Shown here piece by piece: positions 33,902 to 43,276 of a stretch of DNA of 64,000 bases. This DNA comes from Bradyrhizobium sp. Gha (GTDB taxonomy: Bacteria > Pseudomonadota > Alphaproteobacteria > Rhizobiales > Xanthobacteraceae): the NCBI RefSeq assembly GCF_900113735.1, contig NZ_FOQM01000014.1:22191-86190 (forward strand). Reading direction: 5' to 3'. Under the pieces are notes generated by a model. It searched no databases and was not told where the DNA came from. It saw only the letters and a program-made list of their open reading frames with translations. Both the position numbers and the translations under genes were made by a program. Every line of letters starts with the position of its first letter. Positions within the stretch are counted from its first letter, which is position 1.

Positions 33902-35113
33902 TCACTTCCAAACCGACTTGTCGGCGTCCCAGCGCTGGCCCTTCAGCTCCCTGGTGAGCGCATCGACCGAGCCGTCGTCGTCGGGCTGGTCGCCTTCCTC
34001 GTCGGCTGCCGCCTCGTCGGATAGGTTGAGCTTGGGGCCGGTGCTCTCGTCGGCGGTCGTGGTCGAGGGGCTGCCGATCCAGACGATCAGCTTGTCGGTT
34101 GCTCCTGGCTTGTCGGCGGAGACGAGGCCCGCAACCTCGATCGTGTCGGTGAGCTCGAGCGCCGGGAAATCCTGGTTGGGCCGCTTGAAGACGAGCTTGA
34201 ACTTGCCGGTGGCGGGGCTGAAGCTCTGCGAGACCGGCTTGGCCGCGAGCGTCTTGCTCAGTACGCCGGCAATCGCGGTGGCAAGCTTGTCACGGTTGAT
34301 CTTGTCGCCGTCGCGCCAATCGGCGGCTCCGATGCGGATGGTGCGATCCATCTCCACGAGCCCCGCGGTCCAGCCGGCCGCGGTGACGCCCGGCATCGCC
34401 TTGAATTTCGCGAGCAGCGCCGCCGCGTGCTCAGGATCGACCGACATGTTGATGGTCTGCTCGCCGGCGCGCAGCGCGTCGCAGCCGACGGAGAGACTTG
34501 CCAGCGTCACCTCGACGTCCTGGCCCTTGAGGCTCTTCAGGAAGTCGGTCGCGGCATCGAGCTTGACCTTGACCGCGATCGCTTCGGGCGAAACTTCGGT
34601 GAAATCCTTCGGCTGCGGCGTGATGCCGTCGTCGGTGGTCTGGTTGTCCAAGAATTCCTTCTCGCTGAGATCGGCATTGTCGGGCGAGGTCACCTCGGTC
34701 ACGGCCTGACCGATGCCGATCTGGCCGCGGAATTCGAACGTGTCGCCGGTCGGCTTGCGGGTGAGCTTGACCGTGACAGGCGCCTTCGCGCCGAGGCTCG
34801 TGGTCGTGCCGGTCAGCGTCTGGCCGGAGACCTGGAGATTGACGACGAAGCGGTCCTTGCGGTCGGAATTCTTCGCCACGGGATAGCAGACGTCGAGCAC
34901 GGCCGCGGTAACCGTCTTGCCCTGCCGCGTCTCCTTCAGGATCACGTCGGCGTTGCCGTCCATCAGCCCGTCGATCGAGGTGAAGTAGCGCGTCTCCACG
35001 CCGCCGGGTGCCGCGGCCTTCGGCGACAGCTTCATCTGGGCGGACACGAGCCCTGGCGAAATCACGAGCAGGGACGCCAAAAGAGCCGTCGGGCAAAACA
35101 GAAGCGCGCGCAT
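33902..35113 (-). CDS. exported hypothetical protein, 403 residues
   Basis: A periplasmic protein with a clear signal peptide (MRALLFCPTALLASLLVISP, cleaved near VSAQ). No recognised catalytic motif. It has two conserved-looking cysteine positions (LDVCYPVAK and SVGCDALRAGEQ), a long beta-rich middle, and an acidic Asp/Glu-rich tail before DALTRELKGQRW. Its length and separate GGVETRY entry segment fit a rhizobial family I cannot name. ATG 35113 is set by the signal peptide. It is read away from groEL's terminator. Confidence 0.7.
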   Translation of the reverse strand: MRALLFCPTALLASLLVISPGLVSAQMKLSPKAAAPGGVETRYFTSIDGLMDGNADVILKETRQGKTVTAAVLDVCYPVAKNSDRKDRFVVNLQVSGQTLTGTTTSLGAKAPVTVKLTRKPTGDTFEFRGQIGIGQAVTEVTSPDNADLSEKEFLDNQTTDDGITPQPKDFTEVSPEAIAVKVKLDAATDFLKSLKGQDVEVTLASLSVGCDALRAGEQTINMSVDPEHAAALLAKFKAMPGVTAAGWTAGLVEMDRTIRIGAADWRDGDKINRDKLATAIAGVLSKTLAAKPVSQSFSPATGKFKLVFKRPNQDFPALELTDTIEVAGLVSADKPGATDKLIVWIGSPSTTTADESTGPKLNLSDEAAADEEGDQPDDDGSVDALTRELKGQRWDADKSVWK

Positions 35114-35201
35114 TGACGAAATCCTCGAACGAATGGAATCGGGCGCCACCGTAGTGGCTTTTGGCCCCCGGTTGAATCGGAAAGCACGGTCCACGATCGG
35201 C

Positions 35202-35231
35202 AAAAAAGAAGGCCGCCCGGAGGCGGCCTTC
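35202..35231 (-). terminator. rho-independent terminator of groEL
   Basis: GAAGGCCGCC and GGCGGCCTTC pair around CGGA. Read leftward, TTCTTTTTTG follows the stem, the classic form of a terminator for the leftward groESL operon. Confidence 0.85.
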
Positions 35232-35256
35232 GCAACACTGTCAGGTCAGGAGGGGC

Positions 35257-36888
<1,632 letters not shown>

Positions 36889-36935
36889 GTTCTGCAATCC
36901 CTGTTATTTCGTGATGTGTCTTCGCACTCCCGTTC

Positions 36936-37011
36936 GTCATTGCCGGGCTTGCCCCGGCAATCCATCTCACTTCGAAGAATGATGGATGCCCGGGTCAAGC
37001 CCGGGCATGAC
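36936..37011. repeat. GTCAT...ATGAC palindrome inside the groESL operon
   Basis: Between groES and groEL. Left arm GTCATTGCCGGGCTTGCC, right arm with GCCCGGGCATGAC; AATCCATC and GATGGATG pair inside. It would form a stable hairpin in the groESL transcript. Confidence 0.8.
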
Positions 37012-37046
37012 GATGGGACATTCAGCGGCCGTTCAGGCAGATGGCC

Positions 37047-37343
37047 TTAGGCCATCACGCCCATGATGTCCGACTCCTTCATGATCAGGAGATCTTCGTT
37101 GTCGATCTTGACCTCGGTGCCCGACCACTTGCCGAACAGCACGCGGTCGCCGACCTTGAGGTCGATCGGGATCAGCTTGCCAGCCTCGTCACGGCCGCCG
37201 GGGCCGACGGCGACGATTTCGCCCTGGGACGGCTTTTCCTTGGCGGTGTCGGGGATGATGATGCCGCCCTTGGTCTTTTCCTCGGCGTCGATACGTTTGA
37301 CCACGACACGGTCATGCAGCGGACGAAATTTGGACTTAGCCAT
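37047..37343 (-). CDS. groES: 10 kDa co-chaperonin GroES
   Basis: A 98-residue co-chaperonin beginning MAKSKFRPLHDRVVVKRIDA, with the mobile loop TKGGIIIPDTAKEKPSQG and the ending KWSGTEVKIDNEDLLIMKES. It caps GroEL. It is the first gene of a leftward operon with groEL, preceded by a CIRCE element and sigma70-like promoter at 37437-37504. Confidence 0.97.
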   Translation of the reverse strand: MAKSKFRPLHDRVVVKRIDAEEKTKGGIIIPDTAKEKPSQGEIVAVGPGGRDEAGKLIPIDLKVGDRVLFGKWSGTEVKIDNEDLLIMKESDIMGVMA

Positions 37344-37436
37344 GACGTTTCCCTTTGGAGGCTCGCTTCTCTGAAAGCAGCGGAGGTGGGTGGGGGCGGC
37401 GCCGCCGTTCCCCCTCCCGAGGGTCGCACGGCGCGC

Positions 37437-37463
37437 TTAGCAATCGGGCTTTCCGAGTGCTAA
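37437..37463. promoter_or_regulatory. CIRCE operator
   Basis: TTAGCAATC-9-GAGTGCTAA matches the CIRCE consensus TTAGCACTC-N9-GAGTGCTAA with one mismatch. It binds the HrcA repressor. It lies about 95 bases before groES, just downstream of the promoter at 37476-37504. Confidence 0.9.
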
Positions 37464-37475
37464 TAGTGCGCCACG

Positions 37476-37504
37476 GAAATATGGCTTGGCCGCGATCCTG
37501 TCAA
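37476..37504 (-). promoter_or_regulatory. groESL promoter
   Basis: Read leftward, TTGACA at 37504-37499, a 17-base spacer and TATTTC at 37481-37476. Transcription would begin at or just before the CIRCE element, which agrees with HrcA repression. Confidence 0.7.
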
Positions 37505-37661
37505 GCAAAGGTGGTTAAGCGATTGGTGAGGCGGATATAGGATGGTGGCAACAGAAACTGGTTCGGAGCGCGGGCGTATAGTAGGACGTCATTGCTCCGG
37601 CAGCGGTTTTACGCTTGGCTGCGGGGAGGGGCGCGGCCATAGGCTTGCTCGGGGGAATGCC

Positions 37662-38183
37662 ATGATCAGTTCAGCTCACGCGCGCACGGTTGCCAATCTG
37701 GCGGCGGCCTCTTGTCTTGCGCTGCTGCTCGGTGCCTGCGGCGGCGGCATGAGCCTGCCGTCCTTCTCGTCGTCCCAGCCGGCGCCCGAGGTTGAGCCCG
37801 GCACCGCGCCGGAAATGCCGGCCTCCATCCGCGCCGACGAGATCGTCGGCCGTTGGGGCCTCGCCTCGTTCCAGAACCCGGCCGACCGCGCCCGCACCGA
37901 AGCGGCCGCGCGGGCCCAGTGCAAAAATCCCTACGTGATCGGCGCCGGGTCCTCCGGCGGCGTGATCATGCATCTCGCCGATCAGGCGACGCCCCAGGAG
38001 CTGCGGCTCAAGGGCTCGCCGAGCGGCAAGAACTATATCGGCCCCCCCGGCCCGACGCCGGGCGAGCAGGACCGCGAGGTCGTCTCCTTCGACGGTCGCG
38101 TCATGATCACCCGCTTCGTCGACAAGGACGCCGCCACCCGCTACGGCAACATGGTCTACGTTCGCTGCGCGCCGCGGGCGTAG
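37662..38183 (+). CDS. outer membrane lipoprotein, hypothetical
   Basis: A 173-residue lipoprotein. The lipobox is LLLGAC with Cys near residue 23, preceded by a basic-hydrophobic signal (LAAASCLALLLGAC). The mature part is Pro-rich, then RADEIVGRWGLASFQ, a Cys pair (RAQCKNPYVIG and VYVRCAPRA) and GRVMITRFVDKDAATRYG. The function is unknown. ATG 37662 is the start that places the lipobox correctly. A bidirectional hairpin separates it from cheZ. Confidence 0.78.
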   Translation: MISSAHARTVANLAAASCLALLLGACGGGMSLPSFSSSQPAPEVEPGTAPEMPASIRADEIVGRWGLASFQNPADRARTEAAARAQCKNPYVIGAGSSGGVIMHLADQATPQELRLKGSPSGKNYIGPPGPTPGEQDREVVSFDGRVMITRFVDKDAATRYGNMVYVRCAPRA

Positions 38184-38193
38184 TTTTCTTTCC

Positions 38194-38271
38194 GTCATTC
38201 CGGGGCGGTCCGCAGGACCGAACCCGGAATCTCGAGATTCCGGGTTCACGCTTCGCGTGCCCCGGAATGAC
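38194..38271. repeat. GTCATTCCGG...CCGGAATGAC palindromic repeat
   Basis: Outer arms GTCATTCCGGGG and CCCCGGAATGAC, inner AACCCGGAATCTCGAG pairing with its reverse complement. Located between the lipoprotein gene and the terminator. Confidence 0.8.
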
Positions 38272-38293
38272 AATGTGAGACAGAATCAAGAAC

Positions 38294-38323
38294 AAAAAAC
38301 GCCGGCTCTCGCCGGCGTTTTTT
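38294..38323. terminator. bidirectional terminator, lipoprotein/cheZ
   Basis: AAAAAACGCCGGC and GCCGGCGTTTTTT pair around TCTC. A-run and T-run on either side allow termination in both directions. Confidence 0.85.
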
Positions 38324-38344
38324 ATTTCGGTGTGTCGCGTTCGC

Positions 38345-39109
38345 TCAGTCGAACAGCGCGTCGATGTCGTCCTGCGAGGCGTGACCGACGTCGCCGGCGA
38401 GCTTCGGACCGTTGAGGAGCTTTTCGTCCTCGCTGCGGGTGTCGACCGGCACCGGCGCGTGGGACTTGATGGCGTCGACGCCGCCCCAGATGTCCATCAT
38501 CGAATTGATGTGCTGCTCGATGAATTTCATCGTGTTCATGACCTTGCTGATGCGCTGGCCGGTCAGGTCCTGGAAGTTGCAGGCTTCGAAGATCGAGATG
38601 ACGCGTTCCTGGATGTCGTCGGCGAGCCGCTTCTGCTGGTCGGCCGACTGCACCTTGGACATGGCGCTCGCGGCCTGGTCGATCGATTCGGCCGCTTCGA
38701 GAATTTGCTGGGTTGCCTGCTCGGTACCGCCGACCACCGCGCCGAGCTCGCCATTGACCTTGGCCATTTCGCCGCCGTCGAAGCTCTTGCCGTGCAGGGT
38801 CGCGATCTCGCGCTTGGTGCGGTCGATGGCGTCATGGATGAGGTCGAGCTCGACCTTCAGCTTCTCGCATTGCTCGATCTGGGCGCGGTAGGTGTCCAGC
38901 AACGCGCGCGTCTCCGCGACTTCCTGCGCCACGACGCCTTCGCTCGGCGGCAGCGCGGCCTGACCGCTTCGGGCCATCTGTGCGCGGATCGCGCGCAGCT
39001 CTGCCATGATCTCGGTATGCATCGGGCCCGACTCTTCGGTTACGTCCAGAACTGGCATCTCGCCACCGGCGATATCCTCGACACGAAAACGCTTGCGGTG
39101 AACAGCCAT
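38345..39109 (-). CDS. cheZ: CheZ-like protein phosphatase
   Basis: A 254-residue, long-helical protein. The catalytic segment is NFQDLTGQRISKV with Asp181 and Gln185, which match the active-site pair of E. coli CheZ (Asp143/Gln147). The C-terminus ends SQDDIDALFD, like the CheY-binding amphipathic helix of CheZ. It should dephosphorylate a CheY-type response regulator. No other chemotaxis gene is in the window, so the partner is elsewhere. ATG 39109 is preferred to ATG 39130. Confidence 0.85.
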   Translation of the reverse strand: MAVHRKRFRVEDIAGGEMPVLDVTEESGPMHTEIMAELRAIRAQMARSGQAALPPSEGVVAQEVAETRALLDTYRAQIEQCEKLKVELDLIHDAIDRTKREIATLHGKSFDGGEMAKVNGELGAVVGGTEQATQQILEAAESIDQAASAMSKVQSADQQKRLADDIQERVISIFEACNFQDLTGQRISKVMNTMKFIEQHINSMMDIWGGVDAIKSHAPVPVDTRSEDEKLLNGPKLAGDVGHASQDDIDALFD

Positions 39110-39419
39110 CAGGATACTCCCCCACCTCACTCACGCGTCTTTGTAGGCAGAAGCAATTTAACACGAGGTTCACGTCCGGAACGTCGTGCGGCCGCGTGCG
39201 ACGGCGTGCAAACGCGCGATTAACCATGAGGCTTTGCGCTTCATCGAAAATAAACGCTGATCGCCAAATTGCACCGCCGTTCGCGACGTGGTGAATCGAA
39301 ACGGCCGCTGCGTTTACCAAACGAAACGGAGTTTGCTCTTTATTGACCACGTCGAGGACGCCAACAGCCAGCGCGTTCGGCGGCGAATGCAACGAGACGA
39401 AACAGTACAGAGTACGTCG
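39110..39419. other. divergent intergenic region, cheZ/L,D-transpeptidase
   Basis: About 310 bases, less GC-rich than neighbouring genes, between cheZ and the transpeptidase. No repeat or operator was recognised. ATGs upstream of the transpeptidase (39288) are in frame but would put the signal peptide 44 residues in. Confidence 0.4.
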
Positions 39420-40235
39420 ATGTTCAAGAAAATGTCTGTCGCGCTGCTCGGCAGCGCATGCGCCTTCATTGTCGGCGCACCCAGCGCGAGCGCCTTCGAC
39501 AACAGCGTGCCGAACGATCCGCCTGCGGTGCTCTACCAGCGGCAGGTCGCGCCGGCGCCGGTGCGCGTCGCCTCCAATTCCAACATGGGCGGCGGCTTCA
39601 TCGAGTTCCTGTTCGGCGATGGTCCCGGCCGCGGTCCGGCCTATGCGCCGGAGCAGCCGATCTATCAGCAGCAGCCGGCCTATGCCGATCCGCGCCGGAT
39701 GCCGCCGATGGGCGAGCCGCAGATGCAGGGTGGATATCAGCAAGGCGCAAGCTACCAGCAGGAAGCGATTGATCCGCGGCAGCGTCCGTTCGATCCGAAG
39801 TTCGAGAAGCAGCTGGTCGACTATAGCGGCAAGGAAAGCGCCGGCACCATCGTGGTCGATTCCAACAACAAGTTCCTCTACCTCGTCGAGGGCAATGGCC
39901 GCGCGCTGCGCTACGGCATCGGCGTCGGCCGCGAAGGCTTCACCTGGACTGGCGTGAAGTCGATCACGGCCAAGCGCGAATGGCCGGATTGGACGCCGCC
40001 GGCCGAGATGATCGCCCGCCGTCCCGATTTGCCGAGGCACATGGAAGGCGGCCCGGAAAATCCGCTCGGCGCGCGTGCGATGTATCTCGGCTCGACGCTC
40101 TATCGCATTCACGGCTCCAACGAGCCCTGGACCATCGGCACCAACGTCTCCTCCGGCTGCATCCGCATGCGCAACGAGGACGTCATCGACCTCTATGGCC
40201 GCGTCAATGTCGGCACCAGGGTCGTGGTGATGTGA
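39420..40235 (+). CDS. L,D-transpeptidase (ErfK/YkuD family)
   Basis: A 271-residue periplasmic enzyme forming 3-3 peptidoglycan cross-links or attaching lipoproteins. The signal peptide is MFKKMSVALLGSACAFIVGA, ending near SASA. A Gln/Pro/Tyr-rich linker (residues about 70-115) follows. The YkuD domain has the catalytic His in IHGSNEPW and the Cys in SSGCIRMRNED, so the SxGC-R motif is intact. ATG 39420 is set by the signal peptide. Confidence 0.92.
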   Translation: MFKKMSVALLGSACAFIVGAPSASAFDNSVPNDPPAVLYQRQVAPAPVRVASNSNMGGGFIEFLFGDGPGRGPAYAPEQPIYQQQPAYADPRRMPPMGEPQMQGGYQQGASYQQEAIDPRQRPFDPKFEKQLVDYSGKESAGTIVVDSNNKFLYLVEGNGRALRYGIGVGREGFTWTGVKSITAKREWPDWTPPAEMIARRPDLPRHMEGGPENPLGARAMYLGSTLYRIHGSNEPWTIGTNVSSGCIRMRNEDVIDLYGRVNVGTRVVVM

Positions 40236-40254
40236 GCGCCGACCTTCCAATAAA

Positions 40255-40279
40255 AACGGCCGCCTTATCGGCGGCCGTT
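40255..40279. terminator. terminator hairpin, L,D-transpeptidase/DUF2076
   Basis: AACGGCCGCC and GGCGGCCGTT pair around a five-base loop, followed by CTTGTTT rightward and preceded by A-runs. It can serve both converging genes. Confidence 0.7.
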
Positions 40280-40303
40280 CTTGTTTGGCGCTATCGCGCA
40301 GCC

Positions 40304-41122
40304 TTACGCATAGTCGCTGCCGCCGTCGTCACCGCCGCCGAAATCGCTGTCGTCGGCCATGTCCGTATTGCCGTTGTCGTTGTTGTCGTAGCCCGGATCG
40401 TCGTTGTCGCGATCGTTCGAGGCCTGGTCGAAGAAGCCCTGACGAGACTCCCGGTTCGATCCGATGTCATCGAGGCCGGCATCGCGCGCAAGCGAGCCGC
40501 CGGACTGGTCGCCGCCCCAGGGACCGCCACCGCCGCGTTCCTCGATGATGGTGGTGTCGCCAAAAGCCTGATGCGATCCGCCGCCCATCATGCCGCGAAT
40601 GCTGGAGAGCAGCAGGGAGCCGCCGACCACGCCGGCCGCGGCTGCCGCCGCGGTGCCGAGGAACGAACCGCCACCACCGGCCGGCGGGGCGCCGTAACCT
40701 TGTCCATATCCCTGGCCTTGCCCGTAAGCCTGTCCATAGGGCGGCTGGCCGTAGCCCGGCTGGGCCTGCTGCATCGCCTGGCCGCTGTTCCAGACCGGCC
40801 GCTGCTCGCGCGGCGGCACGTTCGGAACCGAGCCGCGCGACGGGCTCGAGCCGAACAGCGTGTCGCGCATCGTATCCAGGAAGCCGCCGGACTGGGGCTG
40901 CTCCGGCGCATGGGCCGCTTCCAGCTCCTGGATGCGGTGATGCGCGCGCCTGAGCGCCTCGTCCTGCAGCAGCGTGGTCTGCACCAGCGCATAGACCGCG
41001 CCCGGCGCCTTGCGTAAGCCGTCCGAAATCGCGGCGATCGCGTCGGGATCGCGCGGTGCATTTTCCAGTTTCGAAAGCCGGTCGAAAAGCTCGTCGACGA
41101 GCTGGCGTTCCTGCGGCGTCAT
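40304..41122 (-). CDS. DUF2076 protein with glycine-rich disordered middle
   Basis: A 272-residue protein. The DUF2076 N-terminal helix region (MTPQERQLVDELFDRLSKLE) covers about residues 1-70. A Gly/Gln/Tyr/Pro-rich low-complexity stretch follows (GQAYGQGQGYGQGYGAPP), then a hydrophobic SFLGTAAAAAAGVVGGSLLL, and an acidic Asn/Asp/Gly-rich tail. It may be a membrane-tethered or stress-linked protein, but no function is known. The start is supported by a GGGAGAT-like site before the ATG. Confidence 0.8.
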   Translation of the reverse strand: MTPQERQLVDELFDRLSKLENAPRDPDAIAAISDGLRKAPGAVYALVQTTLLQDEALRRAHHRIQELEAAHAPEQPQSGGFLDTMRDTLFGSSPSRGSVPNVPPREQRPVWNSGQAMQQAQPGYGQPPYGQAYGQGQGYGQGYGAPPAGGGGSFLGTAAAAAAGVVGGSLLLSSIRGMMGGGSHQAFGDTTIIEERGGGGPWGGDQSGGSLARDAGLDDIGSNRESRQGFFDQASNDRDNDDPGYDNNDNGNTDMADDSDFGGGDDGGSDYA

Positions 41123-41245
41123 GGTCGATCTCCCTCGCGCGAAACAAGCGCAAGCGGGATGTAGGGTTCCATTGTGGCCCCAACAGGCCGCCGGATTAAA
41201 TTTCGGTATGCGACAAATGGGCCCGTGGCTTGGCTTTCGCCGCGT

Positions 41246-42094
41246 TCATCCCAATGTCACATGATTGGCCGCGAGCAGCTGCGCGAAGGCGTCGCTGGCG
41301 AGATAGCCATGCTCGCGCTCCCGGACCTCCGTCATCGGGTCGAGACCGGTGAGGATCTCGTCGACGAAGCCCGGATGGCACATCACGAGGCCGCCCTCGG
41401 GAAGACCCTCGAGGAATTGCCGCATCAGCGCGCCGAAATCAGCCGCCCGCGTGAAGTCATAGGCCCCCGCAAAGGCAGGGTTGAATGCGAGACCGGCGCG
41501 CCCCGCACGCTTGCGGAATTGCGCGCTGAGAATGTCGAGCACCATCGCCTTGGGAGACGCCAGCCGTTGCGCCAGCGGCAAATCCCGCCCGCCCTGGCGC
41601 ACCCACGCCTTCGGCGCGATCTCCCCGACGGCCTCGACAAAGCCGTCACGCACTTGCGGAAACAACTGCACATGCTGATGGCCGTCGACGAAGTCGGGCG
41701 CGCGGCCGAAGGCTTCGGCAAAGGCCGCAAGCTGCGCCCGCACCTCATTGCGAAAAAATTCGCTGTCGAGCCGCCGCATCAATCCGGCGCGCAGCAGCTT
41801 TGGAAAGGCCATGAACATGTCGCCCTCGAGCGGACGGAAATGCATGGTGAGCGGCCGGAATGGCGCCGACAGCGTCACATGCAAACCGATCGCGCAGCGC
41901 GGCCTTGCCTTCGCTGCGGCCTGAAGCGCCTCGACCTCGCCCGGCTCGATCGCGGGACCTACCATCATCACCGATGTCGCATTGAGGCGGCCGCGTTCGA
42001 TCAGGTCGCGGATCGCGCGGTTGACGCCCGGGCTGATGCCGTAATCGTCGGCGCAGAGCCAGATCCGCCGCGGCGCTGCCGCAGCCGCGCTCAT
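41246..42094 (-). CDS. ChbG/HpnK (YdjC)-family carbohydrate deacetylase
   Basis: A 282-residue enzyme. The fold starts RRIWLCADDYGISPGVNRAI, with the Asp-Asp metal site, and continues IGLHVTLSAPF (His), VDGHQHVQLFP and GGLVMCHPGF. Family members remove acetyl from N-acetyl-amino sugars, including lipid-linked ones (Francisella NaxD). Its ATG overlaps the stop of the upstream glycosyltransferase by ATGA, so it is translated with it. A role in amino-sugar modification of a lipid is therefore likely but inferred. Confidence 0.85.
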   Translation of the reverse strand: MSAAAAAPRRIWLCADDYGISPGVNRAIRDLIERGRLNATSVMMVGPAIEPGEVEALQAAAKARPRCAIGLHVTLSAPFRPLTMHFRPLEGDMFMAFPKLLRAGLMRRLDSEFFRNEVRAQLAAFAEAFGRAPDFVDGHQHVQLFPQVRDGFVEAVGEIAPKAWVRQGGRDLPLAQRLASPKAMVLDILSAQFRKRAGRAGLAFNPAFAGAYDFTRAADFGALMRQFLEGLPEGGLVMCHPGFVDEILTGLDPMTEVREREHGYLASDAFAQLLAANHVTLG

Positions 42095-43176
42095 TCGGCC
42101 GCCGTCCTGTTCGGCGCGTCCTGGCTCGAAGCGTCCCTCGAAGCGTCCCTCGAAGCGTCCTGGGCCTTGGCGGCCTCGAAGTGCTTTTCGCTGTGCTCGG
42201 CGACGAAGTAGATCGGACGCGCTTTCAGCTCGGACAGGATCTTGCCGATATATTCGCCGACGATGCCGATCATGATGAGCTGCACGCCGCCGATCGTCAT
42301 CAGGCCGACCACCAGCGAGGGATAGCCGGGCACCTGCTTGCCCGTGGTGAACACCTCCCACAGGATCGAGAGCCCGAACAGGAAGGCGATGCCGGCGAGC
42401 AGCACGCCGAGCAGGCTGGCAAGGCGCAGAGGCGCGACCGAGAACGACGTGACGCCCTCGATCGACAGGCCGAGCAGGCGCGCGGCGCTGAACGTCGTCA
42501 CGCCGTGGACGCGCTCTGCTGGCTCATAGTCGACGCGGATCTGACGGAAGCCGATCCAGCTTGCCAGTCCCTTGAAGAAGCGGTTGCGCTCCGGCAGCTG
42601 CCTGAGCGCCGCGACCGCGCGGGGCGACAGCAAGCGGAAGTCGCCGGCGTCTTCCGGGATTTTCTGGCGGGCGCCCCAATTGATCAGCGTGTAGAAGCCG
42701 CGCCCGGCGAGCCGGCGCAGGAAAGGTTCGTTGTCGCGGTGCGCCTTTGCGGTATAGACGACGTCATAGCCGTCCTCGATCCAGTGCCGCACCAGTTGCT
42801 CGACCAGATCGGGCGGATGCTGGCCGTCGCCGTCCATGAACATGACCGCGCCGAGGCGGGCATGGTCGAGGCCGGCCATCAGCGCCGCCTCCTTGCCGAA
42901 ATTGCGCGACAGCGAGACGACCTGGACGTCGACCGCATCAGCCGGCAACGAGCGCGCGACCGAAAGTGTCGCATCCGCGCTGCCGTCGTCGACATAAACG
43001 ACCTCGCAGGCAAGGCTGTAGCGTTGCCGCAGGGTCTTGGCGATGTCGCAGATGCGCTGGTGCAGGACGGCAAGGCCCGCCGCCTCGTTGTAGACGGGAA
43101 CGACAATCGACAGCCCTTTCGCAGCCGCGGTCGCTGCGGTGGTGGTCAGGCCGGAAACGTCAGAGCCCAGCGTCAT
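42091..43176 (-). CDS. polyprenyl-phosphate glycosyltransferase (GT2, GtrB/ArnC-like)
   Basis: A 361-residue membrane enzyme. Its GT2 fold has LSIVVPVYNEAAGL, VYVDDGSADATL and FMDGDGQHPPDLVEQL with the catalytic Asp. It ends with two membrane helices (LASLLGVLLAGIAFLFGLSI and GLMTIGGVQLIMIGIVGEYI), as in enzymes that put a sugar on undecaprenyl phosphate. The C-terminus has a degenerate DASRDASRDASS repeat from 12-bp repeats. Coupled with the deacetylase. The sugar is unknown. Confidence 0.87.
   Translation of the reverse strand: MTLGSDVSGLTTTAATAAAKGLSIVVPVYNEAAGLAVLHQRICDIAKTLRQRYSLACEVVYVDDGSADATLSVARSLPADAVDVQVVSLSRNFGKEAALMAGLDHARLGAVMFMDGDGQHPPDLVEQLVRHWIEDGYDVVYTAKAHRDNEPFLRRLAGRGFYTLINWGARQKIPEDAGDFRLLSPRAVAALRQLPERNRFFKGLASWIGFRQIRVDYEPAERVHGVTTFSAARLLGLSIEGVTSFSVAPLRLASLLGVLLAGIAFLFGLSILWEVFTTGKQVPGYPSLVVGLMTIGGVQLIMIGIVGEYIGKILSELKARPIYFVAEHSEKHFEAAKAQDASRDASRDASSQDAPNRTAAE
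42127..42160. repeat. 12-bp tandem repeat in the glycosyltransferase 3' end
   Basis: CGAAGCGTCCCT occurs at 42127-42138 and 42139-42150, with a partial copy to 42160. It encodes the repeated DASR units near the protein's C-terminus and is a slippage-prone site that would change length in multiples of four residues. Confidence 0.8.
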
Positions 43177-43276
43177 TGATCGGGGTTCCTGAGGGCGTTC
43201 GAGATCATCTCAACAGCATATGATAGCTGAGGCTTGCTGTCGCTACGCTGAACGGAGCAGCTCGTCACCTTTGGGC

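Larger units (their letters stand above)
37344..37661. other. intergenic region with groES promoter and CIRCE
   Basis: About 318 bases. The left half carries CIRCE and the groES promoter, listed separately. The right half, up to 37661, precedes the lipoprotein gene and carries no recognised motif. Frames opening at 37542 lack a signal peptide and were not accepted. Confidence 0.5.
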
